Below are positions 17,411 through 25,940 of a DNA stretch of 64,000 bases, in pieces. The notes under the pieces are model-generated. The model was not told the origin of the DNA, made no database searches, and saw nothing but the letters and a program-made list of their open reading frames with translations. The stretch spans positions 1 through 64,000 of the forward strand of contig CAMHMJ010000008.1 in assembly GCA_946186185.1 (NCBI GenBank), given 5' to 3'. How positions within the stretch are numbered: position 1 is the stretch's first letter; the number at the start of each line of letters is the position of its first letter. Source of the DNA: an uncultured Treponema sp. (GTDB lineage Bacteria; Spirochaetota; Spirochaetia; Treponematales; Treponemataceae). The position numbers and the translations under genes were made by a program.

Positions 17411-17614
17411 AATATCGAGTTTGCAAATATTAATACAAAATTGGCGGGAGGGTAGCGAAATGCGGGCAAAAAAACTCTGTTTGTGGCTGCCGCGATAGCG
17501 GCAAGTAAATGGTTCCTTTGCCACAAACAGCGTTTAGTGCGCTAGCGCACGGTTTTGACCCGCAGGCCGCGACCGGTAGCCAATTTTGATGTAAAACATA
17601 TAAAACTCGATATT
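17411..17614. repeat. Full nested palindromic intergenic element between pyrF and pyrKD
   Basis: Five nested inverted repeats: AATATCGAGTTT (17411) / AAACTCGATATT (17603); CAAAATTGGC (17436) / GCCAATTTTG (17579); TGCGGG (17461) / CCCGCA (17559); CTGTTTGTGGC (17477) / GCCACAAACAG (17520); GCCGC (17489) / GCGGC (17498). A separate 14-base palindrome GTGCGCTAGCGCAC lies at 17537-17550. It has no coding content. The same architecture recurs at 19660-19813, and single arms recur at 17340 and 25879, so this is a dispersed family like MITEs or BIMEs. Transcribed, it would form one long cruciform hairpin and could limit read-through between the two genes. Confidence 0.85.
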
Positions 17615-17640
17615 TGAAACTATAAGAAGGAGCGACACAA

Positions 17641-19653
17641 ATGACACCACTTACAGACTGCAGCGGAATCCCATATCCGATTTTCTCTTCAAGCTATGTA
17701 ACTTTATGCCAGACAGTTGACGGAGCTTTTCCAAAGGGCTCGGTTTACCGGCTGAAGCTTCAGATTTGCCCTGAAGATACCGAAAACTCCTGCTGCAGCA
17801 GTGGTACCAGCAAAACAACAGTCGAAAACACGACTAAAAATGTGCCGCTTCCTGTTCCGGGGCAGTTTTACATGCTCCGTTCAGAAAAAAGCCAGCAGCT
17901 TCTAGCCCGACCTATAAGCGTATTCCAGGCTGAAAGGAACAGCCACGGGGTGGAAGTTACTTTTCTTATCCTGCTGAAGGGAAAAGGAACCAACGAACTC
18001 TGCTCTCTGGAAGCTGACGACAAAGTGCAGATTCTGGGACCTTTGGGAAACACATTCCCGGCTCCAGGTACAAGCTGTGATGGAGCAGCAACTGGCAGTA
18101 CCAACGCATCTGCTTCAGAAACTGACGCCTCAAGTAAGAATAACGGTTCAACAGCCGGCTCAAAAGTGCTTATCTGTGGAGGCGGAATTGGCGTTGCCCC
18201 TGTTGCAGGCTTTGCCAGAACCCTTCCGGAAAACTCCTACGATTTTATTGCCAGCTTCAAAAGCGGCTCCTACGGACTGGAAGGTCTTAAAGCCCAAAAC
18301 CTTACCATCACCACTGACGACGGCAGCGTGGGCATAAAAGGCATGATAACTGCCGCCATCGACGCCGAAAAAATCAAACAGAATGGATACAGCGCAGTAT
18401 ACGCCTGCGGACCGGCTCCAATGCTTAACTACATCAAGACTCAGGCAGAACAGGCCGGAGTTCAGTGCTGGATAAGCATGGAAGCAAGAATGGCCTGTGG
18501 CGTGGGCGTTTGTCTTGGCTGTGTAATCCCGACTGCTCAGGGAAATTTAAGATGCTGTAAAGACGGCCCGGTTTTTGATTCAAAGCTTTTATCCTTCCCT
18601 AAGCCGGAACCAAGCCGAATAAAAACAGGTGTACAGGCACAGAACGCCGCAGCAGCAGGCTCAACCGCACAAACTGGCTCTGCACCAAAAAATGGCACAT
18701 CTGCCGCCTTACAGGAACCTTCCCTAACCCCGGACCTGAGCGTTACCGTAAACGGCGTAAAATTCAAAAATCCGATGATTGGTTCTTCAGGAACCTTTGG
18801 CTTCGGCACAGAATACGCACCGATTTTTGACGTAAACCGTCTGGGCGGCATTTCTTCAAAAGGACTTACCCTCGAACCGCGCCAGGGAAACAGCGGAATC
18901 CGAATCTGGGAAACTCCAAGCGGTCTTATGAACTCCATCGGTCTTCAGAACCCGGGAATCCCACACTTTATTGAACACGAACTTCCGGAAATGATGAAGC
19001 TGGATGCAGTGACAATCGCAAATCTTTCCGGCTCAAGCCTTGAAACCTATGTTGAAGGCGCAAAGCTTCTTGAAAAAACTGATGTTCCTGTAATCGAACT
19101 GAATATTTCCTGCCCGAATGTAAGTGCAGGTGGTGCCGCCTTTGGAATGAGCTGCACTTCCGCATCTACGGTTGTAAGCGCAGTCCGCTCTGTTACAAAA
19201 AAACCGCTCTGGGTAAAGCTTACGCCTCAGTCTCCGGAACTGAACGAAGTGGCCCTTGCCTGCATTAAAGCCGGCGCCGACGCAATCAGCCTCTGTAACT
19301 CTTTCCAGGGAGTAGCAATCGACATTGAAACCGGGCGACCTGTTTTTGACAAGATTAAGGCGGGCTTTGGCGGACCAGCCGTTCGTCCAATCGCCGTTCG
19401 CCTGATTTACGAGCTCTACGAAGCAATCCGCACCCTTTCTGCAGAAAAGCAGGTTCCGATTATCGCCATCGGCGGCGTTTCACAGTGGCAGGATGTGGTT
19501 GAATTTGTAATGGCGGGTGCTCATCTTGTTCAGGTTGGAACCAACACCTTTGCAAATCCAATGACAATGATTGAGTGTATCGACGGCCTTGAAGCCTACA
19601 TGAAGCGGAAAGGAATCAGAACTCTGGATGAAATACGCGGAATCGCGCATTAA
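17641..19653 (+). CDS. pyrD: Fused dihydroorotate dehydrogenase: electron-transfer subunit (PyrK) plus catalytic subunit (PyrD, class 1B)
   Basis: One 670-residue polypeptide joins two proteins that are normally separate. Residues 1-320 are PyrK: FAD-binding RPISV (90-94), NAD-binding CGGGIGVAPV (179-188) and a [2Fe-2S] site with Cys286, Cys291, Cys294 and Cys306. Residues about 366-670 are class-1B dihydroorotate dehydrogenase with catalytic Cys491 (NISCPNV) and the FMN phosphate site. A linker (about 321-365) and two insertions in PyrK (about 46-66 and 141-172) are rich in Ala, Ser, Thr and Gly. The enzyme would oxidise dihydroorotate to orotate with NAD+. The start has GAAGGAG upstream. 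Confidence 0.94.
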   Translation: MTPLTDCSGIPYPIFSSSYVTLCQTVDGAFPKGSVYRLKLQICPEDTENSCCSSGTSKTTVENTTKNVPLPVPGQFYMLRSEKSQQLLARPISVFQAERNSHGVEVTFLILLKGKGTNELCSLEADDKVQILGPLGNTFPAPGTSCDGAATGSTNASASETDASSKNNGSTAGSKVLICGGGIGVAPVAGFARTLPENSYDFIASFKSGSYGLEGLKAQNLTITTDDGSVGIKGMITAAIDAEKIKQNGYSAVYACGPAPMLNYIKTQAEQAGVQCWISMEARMACGVGVCLGCVIPTAQGNLRCCKDGPVFDSKLLSFPKPEPSRIKTGVQAQNAAAAGSTAQTGSAPKNGTSAALQEPSLTPDLSVTVNGVKFKNPMIGSSGTFGFGTEYAPIFDVNRLGGISSKGLTLEPRQGNSGIRIWETPSGLMNSIGLQNPGIPHFIEHELPEMMKLDAVTIANLSGSSLETYVEGAKLLEKTDVPVIELNISCPNVSAGGAAFGMSCTSASTVVSAVRSVTKKPLWVKLTPQSPELNEVALACIKAGADAISLCNSFQGVAIDIETGRPVFDKIKAGFGGPAVRPIAVRLIYELYEAIRTLSAEKQVPIIAIGGVSQWQDVVEFVMAGAHLVQVGTNTFANPMTMIECIDGLEAYMKRKGIRTLDEIRGIAH

Positions 19654-19659
19654 ATAATC

Positions 19660-19813
19660 TTAAATTCAAGTTTTCTAATATCAACTCAAAAATTGGCTCT
19701 CAGCGGGAACCCTGTTTGAAAAACGGCAGTACCGCTTCGCGGTGGCTGAGTGTTTTTCAAACAGGAACCCCGCTTACGCCAATTTTTTATTTATTTTTGA
19801 AACTTGAACTTAA
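19660..19813. repeat. Second full nested palindromic element, between pyrKD and the TetR gene
   Basis: Nested inverted repeats in the same order as at 17411: TTAAATTCAAGTTT (19660) / AAACTTGAACTTAA (19800, one mismatch); AAAAATTGGC (19688) / GCCAATTTTT (19778); GCGGG (19703) / CCCGC (19769); CCTGTTTGAAAAAC (19711) / GTTTTTCAAACAGG (19752); ACCGC (19731) / GCGGT (19739). It fills the gap between two convergent genes and may end transcription from both sides. Confidence 0.85.
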
Positions 19814-19815
19814 AC

Positions 19816-20487
19816 TTAGTTGTATTCCAGCAGGTCCAGGTAGAAGTCGGCGTGGTTTACGATTGCTTCCAGGGCTTCTTCGTCGGTGGGAAGAACGAAC
19901 AGACTTCCCACGCTGCAGTCTGGATTCTGGCGGGCAATTTCTTTTTTCTTTACAATATAGGTATCAAGCTGCTGCATAAATGACAGGGTAAAGTTAGCCG
20001 CAAGCTCCCGCAAAATATCGTTTTCAGGAAGCTTGATTTCACCTTTTTTCTCAAAACCCCGCAGAAGTTCAATGATTCCGCTTTTTACCTTAAAAACTTC
20101 CCCGTCCACGATTTTTGCAGCCTTTGCAAAAAAATACTTTTCTGAGTTTACAAAACAGTACACCTGAAAAATCGGGTCGCTTTCATAAATCTGCACATAT
20201 CGCTTCAAAAGCTTTCTGAATGCGGTTTTTATATCAAGTAGATAGATTTTATCGTTTTTGCGCTCTTCTTCAGAAATAAAATTCACCGAGTCCAGGCTGA
20301 TTCTGCAGTAATCCACCGCAGAAACATACATTTCCTCTTTGCTGGTAAAATGGTTGTAGAGAGAAGCCTTTTTTATTCCCAGATAATCCGCAATATCCTG
20401 AAGGGAGGTTGAACCGGCGCTTTTTTCAAAAGAACAGCACAAAAAAGCATTTATAATCTGCTCGTGAGAAATTTTCTTTTTGCCCAT
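19816..20487 (-). CDS. TetR-family transcriptional regulator
   Basis: A 223-residue DNA-binding repressor. The N-terminal helix-turn-helix has the typical TetR pattern (TSLQDIADYLGIKKASLYNHF, residues about 26-46, then TSKEEMY). The C-terminal ligand-binding half is not specific enough to name an inducer. It lies six bases downstream of the diguanylate cyclase gene and is co-transcribed with it (AGGA ribosome site). The promoter of the divergent acyl-CoA synthetase gene carries a palindrome that could be its operator, which would make it a FadR-like regulator of fatty acid activation; that link is inference. Confidence 0.88.
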   Translation of the reverse strand: MGKKKISHEQIINAFLCCSFEKSAGSTSLQDIADYLGIKKASLYNHFTSKEEMYVSAVDYCRISLDSVNFISEEERKNDKIYLLDIKTAFRKLLKRYVQIYESDPIFQVYCFVNSEKYFFAKAAKIVDGEVFKVKSGIIELLRGFEKKGEIKLPENDILRELAANFTLSFMQQLDTYIVKKKEIARQNPDCSVGSLFVLPTDEEALEAIVNHADFYLDLLEYN

Positions 20488-20493
20488 CGGTTC

Positions 20494-23400
20494 CTATCTT
20501 CCCTGTGAATCAAGCTTTCTGGAATTTTTGTCGTCTTCCCCAACGGAATCCTTAATTTCATTCCAGATTGTTACTTTACCTTTTCCGTGCTCTTTTGAAT
20601 AGTACAAAGCGGCATCTGCTTTTGCCATTACCATATCAAGGTCAGAGGTATCTTCAAAATCATAGTTTGAACAGAGCCCCATACTGAAATTCAGGTACTT
20701 TTCAGGAGGAACGATAACGCTCTGGTTCAGCATTTTTTCAAGTTCAGGAATGAAGTAGCCTTCTTCCTTCAGACCGTCATACAGTCGGGTTGCAACACGC
20801 TGGGCTTCCGTGCAGGAGGCGTCCGAAAGAATTACGATGAACTCGTCACCGCCAAAGCGGGCAATAAAGTCTACCCGGCGGTAAACCTTTTTAAGCAGCT
20901 TTGCAAAGCTTGAAATGAACAGGTCTCCTGCCTCGTGGCCGAAGGTGTCGTTATAGAATTTAAAGTTATCCAGGTCAATAAAGGCAATCGTTTCCTGTAG
21001 TACGAACTTTCGCTTTGTCTTGTAACGGCGAAGGCGCTCGTTTTCAAGCACAATAAAATCCTGCAGGGCACGGCGGTTCTTCAGGCCGGAAAGCTGGTCT
21101 GTAGAAGAAATGTACATCAGGTGCTCGTTCTGCTTGAGCATTACAAGATGTGCCTGAATATTTGAAAGGGCAATGTTCATGATGTTCAGGGTTTCCGTAC
21201 TGAAAGGATTTACCTTGTTCGGATAAATGATTACGCCGCCCTTAAACTCGAACTTTGAAAGGTTCGCCTTATATGCTTCAAGGGTTGCATCCCAGATTAA
21301 CTTGCCGCTTCTCTGCTCGCTGTTGTCTCCGGCCACGCTTTCCATGAGAGTTGGAGTCGGTTCCTTGTAGTCACTTACACCGCCGGATGAAGCGAGATTT
21401 TTCCAGCCGTTATCCGTCTGTTCAAAAATAAAAATCGCATCCGCCATGGTGTAGTCAAAGCTTGCCTGAATTGCATTATGCACGAAGGTCTTGATGTTCG
21501 GCGAATTTGAAGCAAAGGCCATGATTCTGTTCAAGAACTGGTAGTTGTGAAGGCTGGCATGAAGCTGATTCAAAAGCCGGTCCTTTTCAGCCTTTTCTTC
21601 AAGATAATTCAAATTAACATTCAGAGGCTCAAGCATAATCTCGTCCTGAATGTATTCCTCCAGCTTTAAATCTTCCTTGAACTTTGTGTAATGGGCAAAC
21701 TTGAACTTGTGGGCAATTTCAAGACCCTTCTTAAAGTACTTGTCGGAAAGCTCCTTCTTGTTCAGAAGTGAAAGATGGTAGGCAAATTCGTAGTACATGA
21801 ACACAAGCCGATGCTCCTGACTTTTTCCTACCTCGTCGAACATCTTCATTCCGGTCTCAAAAAACTCAACCGCATCGTCGATCTCGCCTTCTTCTGCGGA
21901 AATAAGGGCCTGAAGCACTGAAAGAAGGGGCTGCTCAATCGGACTGATGGCACGACCGTTGTGCATTATGTTTACAAAGTTAATTTTTGAACGAATCAGG
22001 TCCCCGCGGCTAAGCTCGATTATGGTTTTGTAAATGAGCATGTCGTTGTACTCAGGAACGAAGGAATCATAGGTTGTGTCTTCCAGATTAAACAGATGAA
22101 TAAAGTGAATGATTTTCTGGAAAATCAGATAGGATTCATCGAATTTTCGTGCGTAGAAAAGAGCGTGTGCAACATTTTTGAGGGTATTCAAAATCTCTGC
22201 GTAGTCACTGATTTCCCCGATTCGACCGATAAAGCTGTTGATAAGGTCGTATGAATCGTCGTATTCGGCACGGGAAAGAGCCTCGTAGGAAAGACCGTTA
22301 CGAATCTTCATCATGGAAAGAAGGTCGCCGATGCGGGTTCTCAAATCGTTACATTTGAAGTACCAGTCCAGAGCTTCGTCAGGGTCTCCTGCGTAAGAAA
22401 GAATAATTCCCCGCCAGTGGCAGGCAGTTGAAAGAACAAAGTTGTTGTCCAGTTCCTTTGCAAGGCGGAAGGCTTCTTCGATATTCTCCAGAACCTCCGG
22501 ACGGTACCGGTCACTGGAAACCGCAAACCACGGAACTACAAGCAGGGTCTTAACATAGTTGTTCGTAATCTTGTTCTTTCGCAAAAGCTCCAGAACCTTT
22601 TTGTATTTCTTTACCGCTTCCTCGTTATCAGAACGCTCGGTGATGATGTATTCCATCATCATGGCAAGGGCGTACAGCGGTGAATCCTTGGAGCTGGCCA
22701 GCTTCTGCATTGCAAGAGTTGCGTATTTTAAAGCCGTGGCGTTGGAGTTCTTTCCGGACATTACCTTGGAAAGATAAATCAGCGCCATAATGTTCATTTC
22801 GTCATCGTACTGAGCCTCAAGGACGCTGTTAAAACAGAGGGTTGCGGCGTCATTCTGTTCGGCCAGATAATAGGCAATTCCGCTTTCCATCTGAATGGCT
22901 CTGTCCTGGAAGGAATTGTAGCCGAACTTATCGATGCGGGAAGCAACCCAGTCGGCAAGGCGCACGTTCTGATCCACCGAAAGGAAAAGCCGGTTATTTT
23001 TGAAAGAATTATAAAGCAGGTCGAAATCCGGTAAGTCCTCAAAAAACTCATCCTGAGACGGCTTTAAGGACTCGGTATCCTTGATGTTGGAAATATCAAA
23101 AAAGTTTTTCCGAGTGCTTACTTCTTCAAAGAAATCAATGACATTTTTAGGCGAAGCTTCAACCTTGATCGAATCAAAACAGAAGATTATGCGGCCATTA
23201 AAAGGAACCTTTTCCAGGGTCTTGATAATTTCAATGGCTTCCTGACTTAACTCCTGAGAGTTCAGAACGATTACATCGCCTTCAAAAAAATAGTGAAAGA
23301 AATTTACGATTGTGTCACGATATCGTGTTCTTTCATAGAAGATTTCTTCTTCAATTACTAAGTCGATTCTGTCTTTTCCCAGTCCGTTTTCAAAATAGGA

Positions 23401-23655
23401 TTTAAAAACATCCCGGTGCAGGGAATATGCTGTTTTATCGATGATTTCCGGACGGGGCGGATTTATCGAAAGAAGCTCAACAAATGGCTTTACCGGCGTA
23501 AAATCATTGAGAAGATCTACCTTGATTACGTTTTCCGGAAAAAGCGAAGGCAGCTGCTTCATCATTTCTTCAGTTAACGAAAGAAAACGAATGCGCTCTT
23601 CACTTCCCTTAAATAAATTTCCAATAAATGACGACAGAATTTCACTATATGCCAT
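20494..23655 (-). CDS. TPR-GAF-GGDEF diguanylate cyclase
   Basis: A 1053-residue cytoplasmic protein. The N-terminal 250 residues resemble a degenerate ATPase-like module (GDVIVLNSQELS ... RIIFCFDS, no Walker A). Residues about 250-680 are tetratricopeptide-like helices, then a GAF-like domain (about 700-840) and a GGDEF domain (about 870-1035). The active-site motif RFGGDEF (GGDEF at 935-939) is intact, and an inhibitory RxxD site (RRVD, 926-929) lies five residues before it. It should make c-di-GMP from GTP with product feedback. The ATG lacks a Shine-Dalgarno sequence and lies 8 bases after a TATAAT. The TetR gene follows in the same operon. Confidence 0.9.
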   Translation of the reverse strand: MAYSEILSSFIGNLFKGSEERIRFLSLTEEMMKQLPSLFPENVIKVDLLNDFTPVKPFVELLSINPPRPEIIDKTAYSLHRDVFKSYFENGLGKDRIDLVIEEEIFYERTRYRDTIVNFFHYFFEGDVIVLNSQELSQEAIEIIKTLEKVPFNGRIIFCFDSIKVEASPKNVIDFFEEVSTRKNFFDISNIKDTESLKPSQDEFFEDLPDFDLLYNSFKNNRLFLSVDQNVRLADWVASRIDKFGYNSFQDRAIQMESGIAYYLAEQNDAATLCFNSVLEAQYDDEMNIMALIYLSKVMSGKNSNATALKYATLAMQKLASSKDSPLYALAMMMEYIITERSDNEEAVKKYKKVLELLRKNKITNNYVKTLLVVPWFAVSSDRYRPEVLENIEEAFRLAKELDNNFVLSTACHWRGIILSYAGDPDEALDWYFKCNDLRTRIGDLLSMMKIRNGLSYEALSRAEYDDSYDLINSFIGRIGEISDYAEILNTLKNVAHALFYARKFDESYLIFQKIIHFIHLFNLEDTTYDSFVPEYNDMLIYKTIIELSRGDLIRSKINFVNIMHNGRAISPIEQPLLSVLQALISAEEGEIDDAVEFFETGMKMFDEVGKSQEHRLVFMYYEFAYHLSLLNKKELSDKYFKKGLEIAHKFKFAHYTKFKEDLKLEEYIQDEIMLEPLNVNLNYLEEKAEKDRLLNQLHASLHNYQFLNRIMAFASNSPNIKTFVHNAIQASFDYTMADAIFIFEQTDNGWKNLASSGGVSDYKEPTPTLMESVAGDNSEQRSGKLIWDATLEAYKANLSKFEFKGGVIIYPNKVNPFSTETLNIMNIALSNIQAHLVMLKQNEHLMYISSTDQLSGLKNRRALQDFIVLENERLRRYKTKRKFVLQETIAFIDLDNFKFYNDTFGHEAGDLFISSFAKLLKKVYRRVDFIARFGGDEFIVILSDASCTEAQRVATRLYDGLKEEGYFIPELEKMLNQSVIVPPEKYLNFSMGLCSNYDFEDTSDLDMVMAKADAALYYSKEHGKGKVTIWNEIKDSVGEDDKNSRKLDSQGR

Positions 23656-23663
23656 ATTCCTGT

Positions 23664-23692
23664 ATTATACCCTCAAAAATCAAATGGCGCAA
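23664..23692 (-). promoter_or_regulatory. Promoter of the diguanylate cyclase gene, leader about 2 nt
   Basis: Minus strand: -35 TTGCGC (23687-23692), 17-base spacer, perfect -10 TATAAT (23664-23669), eight bases, ATG at 23655. Predicted start is about two bases before the ATG. Confidence 0.55.
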
Positions 23693-23695
23693 CTT

Positions 23696-23727
23696 TACAC
23701 ACAATTTACTGTACACACAATTTACTG
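23696..23727. repeat. Two perfect 16-bp tandem repeats in the divergent promoter region
   Basis: TACACACAATTTACTG occurs at 23696-23711 and again at 23712-23727, followed by a third partial copy (TTTACACACAAA near 23731). It sits just upstream of the cyclase promoter -35, suggesting tandem binding sites for a regulator. Confidence 0.65.
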
Positions 23728-23783
23728 CCAATTTACACACAAAAATACCAAAGCCGCTCCATAAAGTGCGTCACTTCTTTCTT

Positions 23784-23804
23784 GACAAAAAACGGAATTT
23801 TGTC
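23784..23804. promoter_or_regulatory. Palindromic operator candidate upstream of the acyl-CoA synthetase promoter
   Basis: GACAAAA (23784-23790), seven bases, TTTTGTC (23798-23804): a perfect inverted repeat of the size bound by TetR dimers, ending 7 bases before the -35 at 23811. The nearby TetR protein is a plausible binder; this is inferred. Confidence 0.45.
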
Positions 23805-23810
23805 ATAAAC

Positions 23811-23839
23811 TTGCTATTACACGGGTAAACGGATATACT
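23811..23839 (+). promoter_or_regulatory. Promoter of the acyl-CoA synthetase gene
   Basis: -35 TTGCTA (23811-23816), 17-base spacer, -10 TATACT (23834-23839). The leader of about 55 bases ends with AAGGAG seven bases before ATG 23902. Confidence 0.55.
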
Positions 23840-23901
23840 AGAATAATATCGTCTTGCAGACCCCTTCATTCATAAAACGAAAAGTTACCAAAGGAGACTT
23901 T

Positions 23902-25821
23902 ATGGAACAGACACTCCCAAAAATGCTCAGAAAAACGAGTTCAGAATTTCCAGAAATCGCGGCTCAGCTTACACGACAGAAGGACGGAACTTTTGCTCCC
24001 GTTTCATACCGGGAATTATATAATACAGCGCTGGATGCCGGCGCAGGCTTTCTTTCAAACGGTGTAGTTCGCGGAGACCTTATCGGCCTTATTTCTGACA
24101 ACAGAAAAGAATGGCAGCAGGTAAGCATGGGAATTATGAGCATCGGAGCCATTGATGTTCCCCGGGGTTGTGACGCAACAATAAACGATCTGGAAGCAAT
24201 TCTTTCAATCACAGAATGCAAGTACATGGTTGCTGAAAACGCTTCCCAGATTAAAAAAATACTTTCCATCAGGGAAAAGCTTCCTTCTCTTCAGTTAATC
24301 GTCGCATTTGACATGCCGGGAGAAGATGTTCTGGCAGATGCAGAAAAGAATAAAATTCATGTAAAGAGCTTTGAAGCACTTCTAAAAGAAGGACAGACCT
24401 GGAGAATCGAAAACAAGGGAAAGGTTGAAGAAGAACTGGAAAAAGGCCAGTGGGACGACCTTGCCTGCATCATCTTTACTTCCGGAACAACAGGAACTCC
24501 AAAGGGTGTTGAGCTCACACACGGTAACTTTTTGACACAGCTGGATGAACTTCAGGAACGAATCTTCCTTAATCCGGGAGAAATTGCACTTTCAGTTCTT
24601 CCGGTATGGCACGTTTTTGAACGACTTGTAGAATATGTAATTTTGATTCAGGCAGTAACAATCTGCTATTCAAAACCAATCGGTTCAATTCTCCTTTCTG
24701 ACCTTCAGAAGGTGAACCCGGTACTTCTTCCTGCCGTTCCGCGTGTTTTTGAAGCCGTTTACGACGGAATCTACCGCAAAATGAGAAAAGCCGGCGGACT
24801 CACCTACGCGCTTTTCACTTTCTTTGTAAAAGTTGCTATCATCCACTCCCGCATGCAAAGAAAGATGCTGAACCAGAACCCGTGCTTTACACGCTACTAC
24901 ACCGTTGCCTGGTGGTTCCTGTTCTTTATTCCGTGGCTTCTTTTATGGCCTCTCAAAGGACTGGGAAACCTGATTATTTTCCGCAAAATCAAGGCTATGC
25001 TGGGTAAAAACTTCCGCGCCGGTGTTGCAGGTGGCGGTGCTTATCCAAAGAATATCGACGAATTCTTCTGGGCAATCGGCGTAAACATCGTAGAAGGCTA
25101 CGGAATGACAGAAACTGCGCCGGTAATCGGTGTACGCCCTATTTCCTGCCCGATTTTCGGGAATGTGGGCTCTCCAATCCGCGGCGTAAAAGCCAGAATC
25201 GTAGACCCGGAGGACGGCTTTGTTCTTAAACGCGGTGAGTTCGGTGCAATCCAGGTAAAGGGTGGAACCGTAATGCGCGGCTACTACAAGCGCCCTGACC
25301 TTACAGAAAAAGTAATGACCGTTGACGGCTGGCTGGACACAGGCGACCTGGGAATGATGACAATTCACGACGAAATCGTTATCAAGGGTCGAAAAAAGGA
25401 TACAATCGTTCTTCGCGGTGGTGAAAACGTTGAACCTGTACCGATCGAACAGAAATTGAACGAATCCCGCTACATCAAGCAGGCAGTCGTTGTTGGACAG
25501 GACCAGAAATACCTTGGCGCCCTTCTTCTTGTTGATGAAGAGGAAATCAAGGGATACGCTGCAGAAAACGGAATCCAGTACGATACCTACGAAAATCTTC
25601 TGGTTTCAGACAACATCCAGAAGCTCTACGAATCAGAGGTTGCTTCCCTTGTTAATCCGAAGAACGGCTTCAAGATGTTCGAGCGAATCAACAAGTTCTC
25701 GCTTATCACAAAACCGTTTGAGGTAGGCGTTGAGCTTTCCGCAAAGCAGGAAATCATGCGCTACCGCCTTACAGAAATCTACAAGGAACAGATAGCAAAG
25801 ATTTTTGAAGAAGAAGCTTAG
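23902..25821 (+). CDS. Long-chain fatty acid-CoA ligase (AMP-forming)
   Basis: A 639-residue adenylate-forming enzyme that activates long-chain fatty acids to acyl-CoA. The P-loop-like motif IIFTSGTTGTPKGVELTH, the GYGMTETAP motif and GWLDTGDLG are all present. A hydrophobic segment (WWFLFFIPWLLLWPLKG, about 335-352) suggests membrane association, as in eukaryotic-like long-chain synthetases. Spirochaetes depend on host or environmental fatty acids, so this gene likely supports uptake by activation. The start at 23902 is chosen for its AAGGAG site; an upstream frame to 23854 lacks one. A strong terminator follows. Confidence 0.93.
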   Translation: MEQTLPKMLRKTSSEFPEIAAQLTRQKDGTFAPVSYRELYNTALDAGAGFLSNGVVRGDLIGLISDNRKEWQQVSMGIMSIGAIDVPRGCDATINDLEAILSITECKYMVAENASQIKKILSIREKLPSLQLIVAFDMPGEDVLADAEKNKIHVKSFEALLKEGQTWRIENKGKVEEELEKGQWDDLACIIFTSGTTGTPKGVELTHGNFLTQLDELQERIFLNPGEIALSVLPVWHVFERLVEYVILIQAVTICYSKPIGSILLSDLQKVNPVLLPAVPRVFEAVYDGIYRKMRKAGGLTYALFTFFVKVAIIHSRMQRKMLNQNPCFTRYYTVAWWFLFFIPWLLLWPLKGLGNLIIFRKIKAMLGKNFRAGVAGGGAYPKNIDEFFWAIGVNIVEGYGMTETAPVIGVRPISCPIFGNVGSPIRGVKARIVDPEDGFVLKRGEFGAIQVKGGTVMRGYYKRPDLTEKVMTVDGWLDTGDLGMMTIHDEIVIKGRKKDTIVLRGGENVEPVPIEQKLNESRYIKQAVVVGQDQKYLGALLLVDEEEIKGYAAENGIQYDTYENLLVSDNIQKLYESEVASLVNPKNGFKMFERINKFSLITKPFEVGVELSAKQEIMRYRLTEIYKEQIAKIFEEEA

Positions 25822-25831
25822 CCTACTATAA

Positions 25832-25865
25832 AAAAGCGCAGGAAAAAATCCTGCGCTTTTGTTTT
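25832..25865 (+). terminator. Intrinsic terminator after the acyl-CoA synthetase gene
   Basis: Twelve-base perfect stem AAAAGCGCAGGA (25832-25843) / TCCTGCGCTTTT (25849-25860) followed by GTTTT. Confidence 0.85.
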
Positions 25866-25878
25866 ATCTAACCCTAAC

Positions 25879-25940
25879 TTCGAGTTTGCAAATACAATAC
25901 AAAATTGGCGGGAGGGTAGCGGAATGCGGGCAAAAAAACT
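25879..25940. repeat. Solo left arm of the palindromic repeat family
   Basis: About 60 bases almost identical to 17415-17476: TTCGAGTTTGCAAATA, CAAAATTGGCGGGAGGGTAG, then ATGCGGGCAAAAAAACT. The right arm is absent and the arm runs into the stop codon of the convergent Rsm22-like gene at 25939. Confidence 0.8.

Noticed and set aside
23696..23745. CRISPR-like array in the TACACACAATTTACTG repeats
   Set aside because: The two copies are directly adjacent with no spacer, and no cas genes are present; it is a tandem operator-like repeat.
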